Below, one piece after another: positions 36,441-45,331 of a stretch of 64,000 nt of DNA; position 1 is the stretch's first letter, and each line of letters starts with the position of its first letter. Below the pieces are notes generated by a model. It did no database searches and was not told the origin of the DNA. It was given only the letters and a program-made list of their open reading frames with translations. The stretch is from Bin5 sp965204705 (GTDB lineage: Bacteria > Chloroflexota > Anaerolineae > Caldilineales > Caldilineaceae). The position numbers were made by a program, and so were the translations under genes. The stretch covers positions 4,650,001-4,714,000 of the forward strand of contig OZ242006.1 of assembly GCA_965204705.1 (NCBI GenBank). Reading direction: 5' to 3'.

Positions 36441-36470
36441 AGTATAAAGGGGCTGAGAAGGATTGCGCAA
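36441..36470 (-). promoter_or_regulatory. Candidate promoter of the atp operon
   Basis: On the minus strand TTGCGC (36465-36470) and TATACT (36441-36446) are 18 bases apart. Transcription would begin about 175 bases before atpB. The 36261-36633 intergenic stretch otherwise shows no gene. Confidence 0.5.
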
Positions 36471-36633
36471 ATTTTCACAGCGTTGATGAAGCAATAGTTT
36501 TTTCGCGTGCGTCGCTGTTTGCCCGGTACCGACTACGCGATTTGAGGGGGTTTAGGCTGCAAGCAGCCGGCGCCTGCGCTGGCTGCCAGAGCTGGTTCTC
36601 AGAAGCTGAAATTTTTGGTGGGAGTTGAATTTG

Positions 36634-37638
36634 TCAGAGGTCATAAATGCTAATGACTGAGGCGATAATGAAGAGGAGAGCGGTCGCCCCGATCAGCATT
36701 CTGTTTTTGTGGAGGATTTCATTCCAGGTGGGGGGCGGCAGCAGATCTGTGGTCGGATCTTTCCTGGCGTTTTCGGTTCCGAACAGTGCCTGCCGCAGAT
36801 CGGCGATGCTGGAGGGGCGCTCGTCAGGATGCATGGCCAGCGACTGGAAGACGGCACGTTCGGTTCGCGTCGAGATAGCGGGGTTCAGCTGACGCAGAGG
36901 ATCGAGCAGTCCTGATTTGAGGAAGCGCTCTTTGGCATCCTGCGGGGGTGTGCCGGCCAACAGGTGATAGAGCGTCGCGCCGACGCTGTAGATATCTGAG
37001 CGCACATCGGTGTGACCGGTGTCGCCCCCATACTGTTCGAGGGGTGTATAGGCAACGGTGCCCCGACCCTGGACGACGGTCACAGTGCGCGAGTCGTCGG
37101 GCTGCAGCACTTTGACCAGACCGAAGTCGACCAGTTTCAGCCTGTTTTCGGGTGTGATTTTGATGTTGCCTGGCTTGATGTCGCGGTGGAGTACGGGGGG
37201 GTCCTGGCTGTGAAGATATTCCAGGGCCTCCAGGAGTTGTGTGGCCCAGAGCAGGACCTGGGCTTCGGAGAGGTGTTTATTTTGTCGGAGGGCTTCATTT
37301 ACGATTTCTTGCAGATCAAGGCCTTCAATGAAGTCCATGACCAGGTACTCGCGCCCGTCGACGGAAAAGTAGTCAGAAACTTTGGGAAGGTTGGGATGGT
37401 CGAGTCGGGCGAGAACGCTTGCTTCCTGGTAGAACTGTTCAATTGTCTGACCCAGGTCCAGTTCGGGCCCGCGCTGGTCAATGAGGAGTGCCGGCAGAAT
37501 CTCTTTGATCGCGCAGACGCGGCCATCGAGCCTCAGGTCGTTGGCCTGGTAGACCGCGCCCATTCCACCTTGACCCACCAGGCGAACGATTTCATAACGC
37601 CCGCGCAGAATCGAATCCGAATCCAAAACTGTAGCCAA
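36634..37638 (-). CDS. PknB-like Ser/Thr protein kinase with C-terminal membrane helix
   Basis: A 334-residue eukaryotic-type kinase. Gly-rich loop GQGGMGAVY (22-30), ATP-anchoring Lys45 in AIKEI, catalytic loop HRDIKPGNIKI (Asp153, Asn158) and DFG (171-173) are all intact, so it should be active. The activation segment includes GRGTVAYTPLEQY. A single transmembrane helix lies near the end (about 311-331, LIGATALLFIIASVISIY) with almost nothing after it, so no outside sensor domain exists; the signal may be cytoplasmic. It is divergent from the FHA-domain regulator at 38016, a plausible phosphothreonine partner. Confidence 0.93.
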   Translation of the reverse strand: MATVLDSDSILRGRYEIVRLVGQGGMGAVYQANDLRLDGRVCAIKEILPALLIDQRGPELDLGQTIEQFYQEASVLARLDHPNLPKVSDYFSVDGREYLVMDFIEGLDLQEIVNEALRQNKHLSEAQVLLWATQLLEALEYLHSQDPPVLHRDIKPGNIKITPENRLKLVDFGLVKVLQPDDSRTVTVVQGRGTVAYTPLEQYGGDTGHTDVRSDIYSVGATLYHLLAGTPPQDAKERFLKSGLLDPLRQLNPAISTRTERAVFQSLAMHPDERPSSIADLRQALFGTENARKDPTTDLLPPPTWNEILHKNRMLIGATALLFIIASVISIYDL

Positions 37639-37828
37639 AAGACACCTCTGCGAAATTTCAGAATCTCCGGAGACAGAGTGGTTCCGGAGGGAAAAGCTGC
37701 CGCCCGTTGCGCGCCCGTTGGTGGGACGTGGCCGCTGTGCATTGCGGCAAACCGCTGAATTTGGCGCGACGGTGCGTCTAAGAGATCGTATTCTTCAGCC
37801 GAGCTATGCGGCTATTTTGAAAAAGTGG

Positions 37829-37857
37829 TTGACGTATATAACCCGCTTCGATATAAT
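37829..37857 (+). promoter_or_regulatory. Sigma-70 promoter for the FHA-regulator operon
   Basis: TTGACG at 37829-37834 and TATAAT at 37852-37857 with a 17-base spacer. A second TATAAT (37943-37948) has no good -35 box. The FHA-regulator start is about 155 bases beyond the first -10. The rest of the 377-base divergent region shows no gene. Confidence 0.7.
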
Positions 37858-38015
37858 GAATTTCTCCCTCGGCATCGTTACGCCAAGTTTACTGAAGAGT
37901 TGTTGCCGCAATCGTTGGGGGCTCTGATACAAGGATTCATACTATAATAATAGACGGAGAAATGTGCAAGTGACGTTAAAACTTACCTTGCATGCTATTT
38001 TTACGAGGGAAGGAA

Positions 38016-38744
38016 ATGACTCAAGAGGGTCCCAACGCTGAACAACGATTCGTAGAGACACGGAGTGTTCGACCCGTCGACAGGCAACGTGAGACGGCAA
38101 TGCTGATCCTCCGCCACGGTAACCAGACCGGCCAGGGCTGGCCCCTAAGCCGCACCACGCCCTTGATCATCGGGCGCCACGATGAGTGCCACGTTACCCT
38201 GCCAGACCGCCAGGTAAGCCGGAACCACGCCCGCATATTCTGGGACGGTTACGGTTATTCGATTGAGGACCTGGGCAGCAAGAACGGAACCCATGTCAAT
38301 GGGGTGGATATTGCTGACGCGTCGCATAGTCTGGCAGATGGTGATGAGGTGCAGATCGCGCTGCGATTCAAACTGTCCTTTGTTGACGACGAGGCGACCA
38401 CGCCCCTGACGCTGGACTCCAGCGATAGCGATGCGGAGTCTGAGTCCGGGCTACGCATAGAGGAAGAGACCCGTCAGGTGTGGCTGAACGGCTCGCTGCT
38501 GGAGCCCCCTTTGAGTCTGCATCAGTACCGGCTGCTGAGTGCTCTTTGGCATGAGGGAGGCGGGGTGATGACTCGCGAACAGATTGTGCAGGCGGTCTGG
38601 CCGGAGACCAGCGGGGCGGGCGTCAGTAAGCAGGCCATTGACGCTCTGGTGCGCCGATTGCGGGAACGGCTCTACGAACACGACGAGAGATCCAACTTTA
38701 TTGTAACAGTGCGCGGCCACGGGTTCCGGTTGGAGAATCCCTGA
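38016..38744 (+). CDS. FHA-domain winged-helix transcriptional regulator
   Basis: A 242-residue protein. The FHA domain (about residues 28-120) has the phosphothreonine-binding residues in IIGRHDECHV (Gly53, Arg54), QVSRNHARI (Ser68, His71) and SKNGTHVNG (Asn90 to Asn95). An acidic linker (SSDSDAESESG) follows, then an OmpR/PhoB-type winged helix (about 140-240: EPPLSLHQYRLLSALWHEGGGVMTREQIVQAVW...VRRLRERL...VRGHGFRLE). No receiver domain is present, so DNA binding is probably tuned by binding a phosphothreonine. ATG 38016 follows GAGGGAAGG; an in-frame ATG at 37992 has no such site. It lies 15 bases before hemW. Confidence 0.9.
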   Translation: MTQEGPNAEQRFVETRSVRPVDRQRETAMLILRHGNQTGQGWPLSRTTPLIIGRHDECHVTLPDRQVSRNHARIFWDGYGYSIEDLGSKNGTHVNGVDIADASHSLADGDEVQIALRFKLSFVDDEATTPLTLDSSDSDAESESGLRIEEETRQVWLNGSLLEPPLSLHQYRLLSALWHEGGGVMTREQIVQAVWPETSGAGVSKQAIDALVRRLRERLYEHDERSNFIVTVRGHGFRLENP

Positions 38745-38759
38745 CCGTAAGGGCGGGAC

Positions 38760-40268
38760 GTGAAGGGCGAGGCGCTTTCTTGTCGTTCCTGTCCCCTCTT
38801 TGCGCGCCCAAGGAGCGACGATTCCAGGTTGATGAACAGCTTGGCTGCATTGCATCCGACATATTATGGGCGCCGCGCACATGACAGAGAGGCAACGGTC
38901 CCTGAAGGCAGAGCGGGCGAGCCGAGCCCTGGGAACGGATCCGCTACTGCTGTTGAATTCGCCAAATCGGATTCTGCACAGACCGGCCGGGATCGGGATT
39001 CCCGCAGGTTGCCAGTTCCTGTGATTGCGGAAGCCGGCGAAGGGCCATTGGGCCTGTACATCCACATTCCGTTTTGTGCCCGGAAGTGCCCCTACTGCGA
39101 TTTCAATACCTACGCCCGTCTGGAGCCTCTGTACGAAGCATATAGTCAGGCTCTTTGCCGGGAGATGTGTCGATGGGCGGTGCGCCTCGACGGTCGCACG
39201 GTACACACGGTCTTTGTGGGCGGCGGCACGCCAACCGTGCTCAACTCAGGCCAGTTAAGCCGGATTCTGGACCTGGTCCACGACCGGTTTTCGCTGGCAG
39301 CCGACGTTGAAATCAGTTGTGAAGCCAACCCGGGCATTGCGGACCGGGGGCAGTTCGCCCTGCTGCACAGTCTGGGCGTGAACCGGCTGAGCATGGGCGT
39401 GCAGAGTTTTCAGGCGGAGGAGCTGGACTTCCTGGGTCGCATTCACGACGTGGAGGATGCGCTGCAGGCCTATGACGCGGCTGTAAAGGCGGGCTTTGCA
39501 AACATCAATCTTGACTTCATGTTCGGGCTGCCCCACCAGTCGGAGGAAGCCTGGCATGACAGTTTGGACAAGGCCCTGACACTGGCGCCGCAGCACGTCA
39601 GCCTATACAGTTTGATCGTCGAGCCGGATACGCCTCTGGCGCACTGGGTGGAGACGGGGCAGACGCCGGCGCCGGACGATGATGTGGCGGCAGAGATGTA
39701 CGAGATTGCGATAAGCCGCATGGGGGAGGCCGGTTACGAACAGTACGAGGTGTCAAACTGGGCGCGGGGCACGGGTCTCGCATGCCGGCACAATCTGCTT
39801 TACTGGCGCAATCAGGAGTGGGTCGGTGTTGGGCCGGGCGCGCACAGTCATTTGCGCTTCCCGACCGGTTTGCGGGGCGAGTCAGTTGGGGTGCTGCCAT
39901 TCCTGAGTGGTGACGCCTGTGACGGGTCGGGGGCGCCCGCTGCCGCTGTCCGCTGGTCCAGTCGCAAGGGTGTGCAGGGCTACATCAAGCGAGTTGAGTC
40001 GGACGAAAGTCCGGTGGATTTTCATGAGGAGATTTCGGCCGAGGTGTCGATGGGCGAAACGATGATGCTGGGCCTGCGGCTGGTGCGGGAGGGTGTGCCG
40101 TTTGGGCGTTTCGAGGCGATGCACGGACAGCCGATGGGGGCTGCATTTGGCCCCAGCCTGGACCGGCTGCAGGAGGAAGGCTTGCTGGAATCGGATGGGG
40201 AACGAGTGCGCTTGACACCCAGGGGGCTGCTCGTCGGGAACCGAGTGTTCAGCGAGTTTATCGCGTGA
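38760..40268 (+). CDS. hemW: HemW-like radical-SAM haem chaperone
   Basis: A radical-SAM protein of the coproporphyrinogen-oxidase-like family. The cluster motif is CARKCPYCDF, GGGTPTVLN and the AMQ-like MGVQSF follow, and the family's HNLLYW motif identifies HemW rather than HemN, which lacks it. HemW binds haem and helps to load it into respiratory enzymes; it does not replace HemN. The open frame has an unusual N-terminus of about 90 residues before GLYIHIPF, so the true start may be later than GTG 38760 (ATG 38832 also lies upstream). Likely the second gene of the run begun by the FHA regulator. Confidence 0.88.
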   Translation: MKGEALSCRSCPLFARPRSDDSRLMNSLAALHPTYYGRRAHDREATVPEGRAGEPSPGNGSATAVEFAKSDSAQTGRDRDSRRLPVPVIAEAGEGPLGLYIHIPFCARKCPYCDFNTYARLEPLYEAYSQALCREMCRWAVRLDGRTVHTVFVGGGTPTVLNSGQLSRILDLVHDRFSLAADVEISCEANPGIADRGQFALLHSLGVNRLSMGVQSFQAEELDFLGRIHDVEDALQAYDAAVKAGFANINLDFMFGLPHQSEEAWHDSLDKALTLAPQHVSLYSLIVEPDTPLAHWVETGQTPAPDDDVAAEMYEIAISRMGEAGYEQYEVSNWARGTGLACRHNLLYWRNQEWVGVGPGAHSHLRFPTGLRGESVGVLPFLSGDACDGSGAPAAAVRWSSRKGVQGYIKRVESDESPVDFHEEISAEVSMGETMMLGLRLVREGVPFGRFEAMHGQPMGAAFGPSLDRLQEEGLLESDGERVRLTPRGLLVGNRVFSEFIA

Positions 40269-40367
40269 GCGACGTGTACCGTGCAGCCTTGGGGACGGCT
40301 ACCCGAGCTGGGATGGAAGCACAGTGGGCGGCGTGAAAAGCAACCAGAACGAAGAGGGAGTTTGCCG

Positions 40368-41051
40368 GTGTTGGAGGCGATTGTATTTGACTTTGACGGA
40401 ACGATCCTGGATACAGAGACGCCTGATTTTCAGACCTGGCAGGAGATATACAGCAGCCATGGTGTAGAGTTGCCGCTTGACCTTTGGCTGCAGTGCGTGG
40501 GCGGCGGAACGGGCGAGTTCTCCCCTGCCGACCATCTGGAGGCGTTGCTGGGCAGCAAGATCGACCGTCAGCGTCTGCGTTCAGAACGGCGAGAGCGTTA
40601 CATGGCCCAGGTACGGGTCCAACCGATCATGCCCGGCGTGGTTGACCTGATTGCGGCCGCTGAGCGGCGAGGTATCAGGCTGGCGGTGGCGTCGAGCTCG
40701 GACCGAAAGTGGGTGGAGTCGCACCTGCAGCGGCTGGGACTGCTGGAGCGTTTTACGGTCGTCGTCACGGCCGACGATGTCGAGCGGGTCAAACCTGACC
40801 CGGCGCTTTACCGGCTGGCGGCGCAGAAGCTGGAGGTAGTGCCCGAGCGGGCGATTGCGATTGAGGACTCCTACAACGGGATGCTCGGGGCGCAGCGGGC
40901 GGGATTGCGGTGTGTTTCGGTGCCGAACAGTATTACCCGCGACTCGGACTTTTCTGACGCGGATCTTTGCCTAGACTCTATCGCCAGCATTGCGCCGGAT
41001 GATCTGATCGCCTGTTTCGATCGCCCGGACAGCGAGCGTTTGGCGTCCTGA
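40368..41051 (+). CDS. HAD-superfamily phosphatase/phosphomutase, beta-PGM-like
   Basis: A 227-residue haloacid-dehalogenase hydrolase of subfamily IA. Motif I IVFDFDGTILDTETPDFQTW carries the nucleophile Asp and the mutase-style second Asp; motif II is AVASSSDRKWV; KPDPALY is motif III; IEDSYNGMLGA is motif IV with metal-binding Asp. Similar to beta-phosphoglucomutase and sugar-phosphate phosphatases; substrate unknown. GTG 40368 is preferred since GAGGG lies just before it and the domain begins at once; a longer frame starts at 40281. Confidence 0.85.
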   Translation: MLEAIVFDFDGTILDTETPDFQTWQEIYSSHGVELPLDLWLQCVGGGTGEFSPADHLEALLGSKIDRQRLRSERRERYMAQVRVQPIMPGVVDLIAAAERRGIRLAVASSSDRKWVESHLQRLGLLERFTVVVTADDVERVKPDPALYRLAAQKLEVVPERAIAIEDSYNGMLGAQRAGLRCVSVPNSITRDSDFSDADLCLDSIASIAPDDLIACFDRPDSERLAS

Positions 41052-41104
41052 ATACAGTTGAGGCAGTGGCAGTACGCCGTTTACCGTTGAGACAAAGACG
41101 CCCT

Positions 41105-41587
41105 ATGACACGCGCCATCTATCCCGGAAGTTTCGATCCTTTCCATTTCGGACACGTGGACATTGCCCGCCGGGCGGCCGGTCTTTTTGATGAGCTGCTT
41201 GTGACCGTCTTTGACGCGCCGGACAAGCAGATCCTGTTTTCGACGGAGGAACGCATAGAGCTGGCAAGGGAGGCCTTGCAAGACGTACAGAATATTTCGA
41301 TTGTGTCATATAGCGGACTAACGGTAAAATGGGCACAGCAAAATGGTGTTCGGGTGATCGTGCGCGGGATACGGAATGTGGATGATCTTTCGTTTGAATC
41401 CCGCATCGACATGGCCAACCGCCAGATGGCGCCGCAGATCGAGACGTGTTACCTGCTGTGCAGCCCTAAGTATGTCTATCTCAGCTCAACGATTCTGAAA
41501 GAGGTGGCCAGCCTGGATGGCGATGTTTCCCACTGGGTGACGCCGCAGACTGAGCGGGCCCTACAGCAAAGGTTTGCGGAGCGCTAG
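41105..41587 (+). CDS. coaD: Phosphopantetheine adenylyltransferase CoaD
   Basis: A 160-residue enzyme that transfers AMP from ATP to 4'-phosphopantetheine, the fourth step of coenzyme A synthesis. The nucleotidyltransferase motif is YPGSFDPFHFGHVDI, with NVDDLSFESRIDMANRQM and the ATP-binding YVYLSSTILKEVA near the C-terminus. ATG 41105 gives family length; the frame extends to 41066 without conservation. The next gene, a coiled-coil protein, starts 67 bases later. Confidence 0.95.
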   Translation: MTRAIYPGSFDPFHFGHVDIARRAAGLFDELLVTVFDAPDKQILFSTEERIELAREALQDVQNISIVSYSGLTVKWAQQNGVRVIVRGIRNVDDLSFESRIDMANRQMAPQIETCYLLCSPKYVYLSSTILKEVASLDGDVSHWVTPQTERALQQRFAER

Positions 41588-41654
41588 CAGTAACGAAGTC
41601 GCTTCCGGTTTCTGGCGGCTGCCGGGAACTGTCAAACGAGAGTTCAAACTGATC

Positions 41655-42200
41655 ATGGAAATTCTACAACTGGTGGATCAACTTGAACAGACCCTGAACA
41701 GAGGGTGGCGCATGCCATTTTCGCCCTCCCTGATGGTGAATTCGGAGGAGTGTCTCCGGTTGATCGATCAGATGCGTATAAGCATTCCGAGCGCGATTAA
41801 GGAAAGCGAGCGCATGATTACCGAGCGCGATCGCATACTTAGTGATGCGCAGGCGAGGGCAGAGCAGATTGTAGCCCATGCCGAGCAGCAGGCGATCCAG
41901 ATTGTCAGTGAGGATGCCATCACCGACCGCGCACGGGAGGAGGCGGAGCGAATTATCGCGCATGGACACTCCGAGGCGATCCGCCTGGTTGATGAAGCTG
42001 AGGTCTACGCGCTGGATGTGCTTTACCGGCTGCGAGACAAACTGAACAACTCGCTGCACCAGGCAGAAAACGGAATCCAGGCGATCGAGTCCAGCCAAAC
42101 TCCCCAGGAGCAGACCCCCCTGGAAGAGGAGGAGGCGTTCGAATTTGCTCCTGCTTTTCCGTCCGATGAAGATGATGAAGAGTTCCAGGAAGAGACGTAA
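41655..42200 (+). CDS. Coiled-coil protein adjacent to coaD (DivIVA/ATPase-B-like)
   Basis: A 181-residue, mostly helical acidic protein. Residues about 25-115 form a charged coiled coil (SAIKESERMITERDRILSDAQARAEQIVAHAEQQ), resembling DivIVA or the ATP synthase b stalk in composition rather than by any clear domain. A Glu/Asp-rich tail ends the protein. Related small proteins follow coaD in several Gram-positive and Chloroflexota genomes, with no function assigned. ATG 41655 starts the family-like segment MEILQLVDQLEQ; the frame is open to 41574. Confidence 0.65.
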   Translation: MEILQLVDQLEQTLNRGWRMPFSPSLMVNSEECLRLIDQMRISIPSAIKESERMITERDRILSDAQARAEQIVAHAEQQAIQIVSEDAITDRAREEAERIIAHGHSEAIRLVDEAEVYALDVLYRLRDKLNNSLHQAENGIQAIESSQTPQEQTPLEEEEAFEFAPAFPSDEDDEEFQEET

Positions 42201-42227
42201 ACGCCGCTTGCCCCACGCCTCCTGCTG

Positions 42228-43406
42228 ATGATTGGCCGCTTCGCCTCTTATTTGCGCAGGAAGTCAGACTCCATCAACCTCATAACGCGACTCGCACAGT
42301 GGTCGCCGCGCGCCAGAAAATTGATTGGGGCGCTGCTTTTGTGCAGCGTTGTCGGCCTGACCTATCGTTCCTACTTTCGTAACTGGGTTCCTTTGGGTCC
42401 GCAGCGGACGGTGGCGACGGTCAACCCCAAAATGGGCGTCCATACGCGGCTGACAGATGAGCCGGACGCGGCCAAGATTAAGCGAAGCCTGGAAATGGTG
42501 CGAGAGATGGGCGCGCCCTGGATAGTCGAGTATTTCCCTTGGGCCTACTACGAACCGAGACGCGGCCAATACGAGTGGAGCCATCCTGACCTGGTGATCG
42601 ACCACGCCAGTAGGCAGGGGCTCACTGTGATCGCGCGTTTGGGCTATGTGCCGGCGTGGGCGCGGCCGGAGGACTCCCACCATCTCTACCTGGCGGAAGA
42701 GGACTACGAGGCGTTCGGGCGCTATGCGGTTGAGTTCGTGCGGCGCTATCGGGACAGGGTGGGTTATCTGATCATATGGAACGAGCCAAATCTGAGCCTG
42801 GAATGGGGTTTTCGGCCTGTGGACCCGGCGTCCTACGTGAGGATGTTGGAGGTGGTCTACCCGATGGTGAAGGCGGCGGCCCCGGAGGTGCAGGTGCTGG
42901 CGGGCGCGCTTGCGCCTACGCTGGACCCACCGGGCAGTGAATGGAGTATGAACGACCTGGATTACCTGCAGCAGATGTACGACGCGGGCGCGGCCGACTA
43001 TTTCGATATACTGGCAATTCACGCGTACGGCCTGGGATTCGACGCGGACGAGCCGGCGGGCGAATCGGTAATCAACTTTCGGCGCTCCGAACTGCTGCGG
43101 GAGATCATGGTCCGAAACGGCGACGGCGACAAGACCGCAATGATCACCGAAGGGGGATGGAACGATCATCCGCGCTGGACGCGGGCGGTGCGTCCGGCGC
43201 AGCGCATTCTCAATACTGCGCGGGCGTACGAGATCGCGCGCACCGAATGGCCCTGGCTGGAAAATGTCTGTCTGTGGGTTTTTCGTTTCCCCTGGGACCA
43301 GAAGAGCTACCAGGACTATTACACTTTTGTCGGTACTGATTTTGAACCCAAGGCGATCTATCTGGAGATGCAGGAGTACGCCGAGGGACGGTTCGAGGCT
43401 CCATGA
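42228..43406 (+). CDS. Membrane-anchored GH39/GH5-like glycosidase
   Basis: A 392-residue protein with an N-terminal signal anchor (about residues 31-49, KLIGALLLCSVVGLTYRSYF) and an outer (beta/alpha)8 barrel. MGVHTRLTDEPDAAKIKRSLEMVREMGAPWI begins the barrel. Catalytic acid/base Glu186 sits in LIIWNEPNLSLEW and the nucleophile Glu308 in TAMITEGGWND, as in clan GH-A. It resembles the C-terminal barrel of the protein at 23866-27087. Substrate unknown; a beta-xylosidase-type or polysaccharide hydrolase role is possible. Its stop overlaps the start of the solute-binding protein by four bases. Confidence 0.82.
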   Translation: MIGRFASYLRRKSDSINLITRLAQWSPRARKLIGALLLCSVVGLTYRSYFRNWVPLGPQRTVATVNPKMGVHTRLTDEPDAAKIKRSLEMVREMGAPWIVEYFPWAYYEPRRGQYEWSHPDLVIDHASRQGLTVIARLGYVPAWARPEDSHHLYLAEEDYEAFGRYAVEFVRRYRDRVGYLIIWNEPNLSLEWGFRPVDPASYVRMLEVVYPMVKAAAPEVQVLAGALAPTLDPPGSEWSMNDLDYLQQMYDAGAADYFDILAIHAYGLGFDADEPAGESVINFRRSELLREIMVRNGDGDKTAMITEGGWNDHPRWTRAVRPAQRILNTARAYEIARTEWPWLENVCLWVFRFPWDQKSYQDYYTFVGTDFEPKAIYLEMQEYAEGRFEAP

Positions 43407-44335
43407 ACGACCGGGAAAGTGGCGGAGAGAGAGGCCCTTCGCAGAAGGCAACGGGCAGTGCCGACAGACAGTGGTTAGTCGCAGGGCATCGCGGCGACCG
43501 CTGGGCAGGCTCAATTCTTGGACGCCGCTTCGAGCGGCGGCAGTGGCTGTGGATCGCGGTCTGCGCAGTGGTGGTGGCGGTGGGTGGGTGGCTCTTACTG
43601 CGCGGCAGCGGGCCGGGGGTGGACGAGACCTGGCTCGCGATGCAGGAGCGGGGGAGCTGGCGGGTGGGCATGGACCCCAGCTTCCCGCCGTTTGAGACGC
43701 TGGATGCTGAGGGCGCGCCGATAGGCTATGACGTGGACCTGGCGCGGGAGATCGCGGCAACGTGGGGGTTGGAGGCGGAGATCGTCGCGATCGGGTTCGA
43801 CAGCCTGCTGGATGCGCTGCTGGTCGACCGCGTGGATGCCGTGATCAGCGCGTTTCCGTACAATGTGCGGATGACGAAGGACGTACATTATTCGCCACCC
43901 TATTTCGAAGCGGGCGTACGGCTTGTGGTCGGCGCCGATGCCGCGTATGAGGAGATCGAGGACCTGGAGGGGGGTACGGTCGCGGTGGAGTGGGGCAGCC
44001 GGGGAGATGCTATCGCGCGGCGACTGCAGAGGGAGGGAGCAGGCTTTACGCGGCTGCCATTCGGGTCTTCAGAGAAGGCGATCGAGGCGCTCGTCTCAGG
44101 CTCGAGCAGTGCTTTGCTGATCGATGGTGTCTCGCTGCGGCTGGCACAGGGTGAGGGTAAGCGGATACGTGCGGTGGGGGCTGTGCTCGATGAAGACCCC
44201 TACGTCATTGCGGTGTCGATTAAGGCGCCGAAGTTGCAGGGCGCGCTTCTGCAGGCACTGACAACGTTGGAGGACGGGGGGCAGCTAGGGTTGCTGGAGG
44301 AGCGCTGGTTCGGGCAGATGGCGAGGAGCGAGTAG
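43403..44335 (+). CDS. Periplasmic-type solute-binding protein (SBP_bac_3), membrane anchored
   Basis: A 310-residue protein: about 45 polar residues, one transmembrane helix (about 49-68, WLWIAVCAVVVAVGGWLLL), then a family 3 amino-acid-type binding domain. RVGMDPSFPPFETLDAEGAPIGYDVDLAREIA is the canonical start of this fold, and VDAVISAFPYNVRMTKDVHYSPPYFEAG and VAVEWGSRGDAIA follow. No permease or ATPase gene is adjacent, so it may serve a distant ABC transporter or act as a sensor. It is translationally coupled to the glycosidase-like gene upstream. Confidence 0.88.
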   Translation: MNDRESGGERGPSQKATGSADRQWLVAGHRGDRWAGSILGRRFERRQWLWIAVCAVVVAVGGWLLLRGSGPGVDETWLAMQERGSWRVGMDPSFPPFETLDAEGAPIGYDVDLAREIAATWGLEAEIVAIGFDSLLDALLVDRVDAVISAFPYNVRMTKDVHYSPPYFEAGVRLVVGADAAYEEIEDLEGGTVAVEWGSRGDAIARRLQREGAGFTRLPFGSSEKAIEALVSGSSSALLIDGVSLRLAQGEGKRIRAVGAVLDEDPYVIAVSIKAPKLQGALLQALTTLEDGGQLGLLEERWFGQMARSE

Positions 44336-44370
44336 AGAGAAGCTGGGGAGCGAGCAAAGAGGAATCAGGA

Positions 44371-44406
44371 GTGAGGAGCGGGAAACAGCCGCTCCTCACT
44401 TTTTTT
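44371..44406. terminator. Rho-independent terminator between the hemW-coaD run and ilvE
   Basis: GTGAGGAGCGG (44371-44381) pairs with CCGCTCCTCAC (44389-44399) over a seven-base loop, followed by seven T. It lies 36 bases past the solute-binding protein stop and two bases before the ilvE stop, at the point where both transcripts meet. Confidence 0.92.
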
Positions 44407-44407
44407 G

Positions 44408-45331
44408 TCATTTCACCTGAGTGAGCCAACCCCACTTGTCGGGCATGTCGTCCTCGAGGATACCGAAGAAGACGCCCTGGATTGCCTGGGTGATGGGGCC
44501 GCGTTTGCCGTCGCCTACGGGCAGGCGGTCGACTGAGCGCACGGGGGTAATTTCGGCTGCGGTGCCGGTGAAGAAGATTTCGTCGGCGAGATAGAGCATT
44601 TCGCGCGTCATGGCCTGCTCGCGGAGGTCGTAGCCGAGATCGCGGGCTATGGTGATGGCCGCGTCGCGGGTGATGCCGCCGAGGATGCTGCTGCCGAGGG
44701 GCGGCGTATAGATCACATCCTTGTAGATGACGAAGATGTTCTCGCCGCTGCCTTCGCTTACCTGACCGTTTGTGTCGAGGGCGATGCCTTCGGTGAAGCC
44801 GTTGTCCTTGGCCTCCATTACGATGTTCTGGCTGCTGACGTACTGGCCGCCGATCTTGGCCATTGGGCTGAGCATATTGGATGCCATGCGCCGCCAGCTG
44901 CTCACCTGAACATCGACACCCTCTTCAATGGCCTCTGCGCCGAGATAGCGACCCCAGGGAACGGATGCGAGGATGGCGTCCACGGGGCAGCCGCGGCCGT
45001 CTACGCCCAAGCTCTCGTAGCCGCGGAAGACCAGCGGCCGGATGTAGGCGCTGCGATGATTGTTTTTGAGCAGGACGGCTTTGGCCACTTCCATCCACTC
45101 GTCGACGGTGAGAGGCGACGGGATGTGGGCGACTTTGCAGGAGTAGAGCAGCCGATCAAAGTGCTCCGGGCCGCGGAAAATCGCGGCGGCGTCATTGACT
45201 TCGTATGCGCGAATTCCTTCAAAGGCGCTGCTGCCATAGTGCAGTGCATGGGTGAACACATGCACAGTCGCCTGCTCCCACGGGATGATCTCCCCGTTCA
45301 TCCAGATATAGTCCGCTTGCATCTTCGCCAT
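44408..45331 (-). CDS. ilvE: Branched-chain amino acid aminotransferase IlvE
   Basis: A 307-residue class IV PLP transaminase, acting in the last step of leucine, isoleucine and valine synthesis. The PLP Lys159 sits in MAKIGGQYVSSQ; HYGSSAFEGIRAYEV, VPWGRYLG, GQVSEGSGENIFVIYKDVIYTPPLGSSILGGITRDAA and FFTGTAAEITPV are family hallmarks. ATG 45331 is preferred (AAGGAG upstream), and Met4 is possible. A TATAAT lies on the minus strand at 45444-45449 but its -35 region is weak. No other branched-chain genes are nearby. Confidence 0.95.
   Translation of the reverse strand: MAKMQADYIWMNGEIIPWEQATVHVFTHALHYGSSAFEGIRAYEVNDAAAIFRGPEHFDRLLYSCKVAHIPSPLTVDEWMEVAKAVLLKNNHRSAYIRPLVFRGYESLGVDGRGCPVDAILASVPWGRYLGAEAIEEGVDVQVSSWRRMASNMLSPMAKIGGQYVSSQNIVMEAKDNGFTEGIALDTNGQVSEGSGENIFVIYKDVIYTPPLGSSILGGITRDAAITIARDLGYDLREQAMTREMLYLADEIFFTGTAAEITPVRSVDRLPVGDGKRGPITQAIQGVFFGILEDDMPDKWGWLTQVK

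Noticed and set aside
40281..40367. N-terminal extension of the HAD gene
   Set aside because: The residues before GTG 40368 show no family similarity and the later start has a better ribosome binding site.
42264..43760. Long antisense open frame opposite the glycosidase-like and solute-binding genes
   Set aside because: Arg/Pro/His-rich low-complexity translation with no domain; the plus-strand genes have clear motifs. A GC-rich codon shadow.
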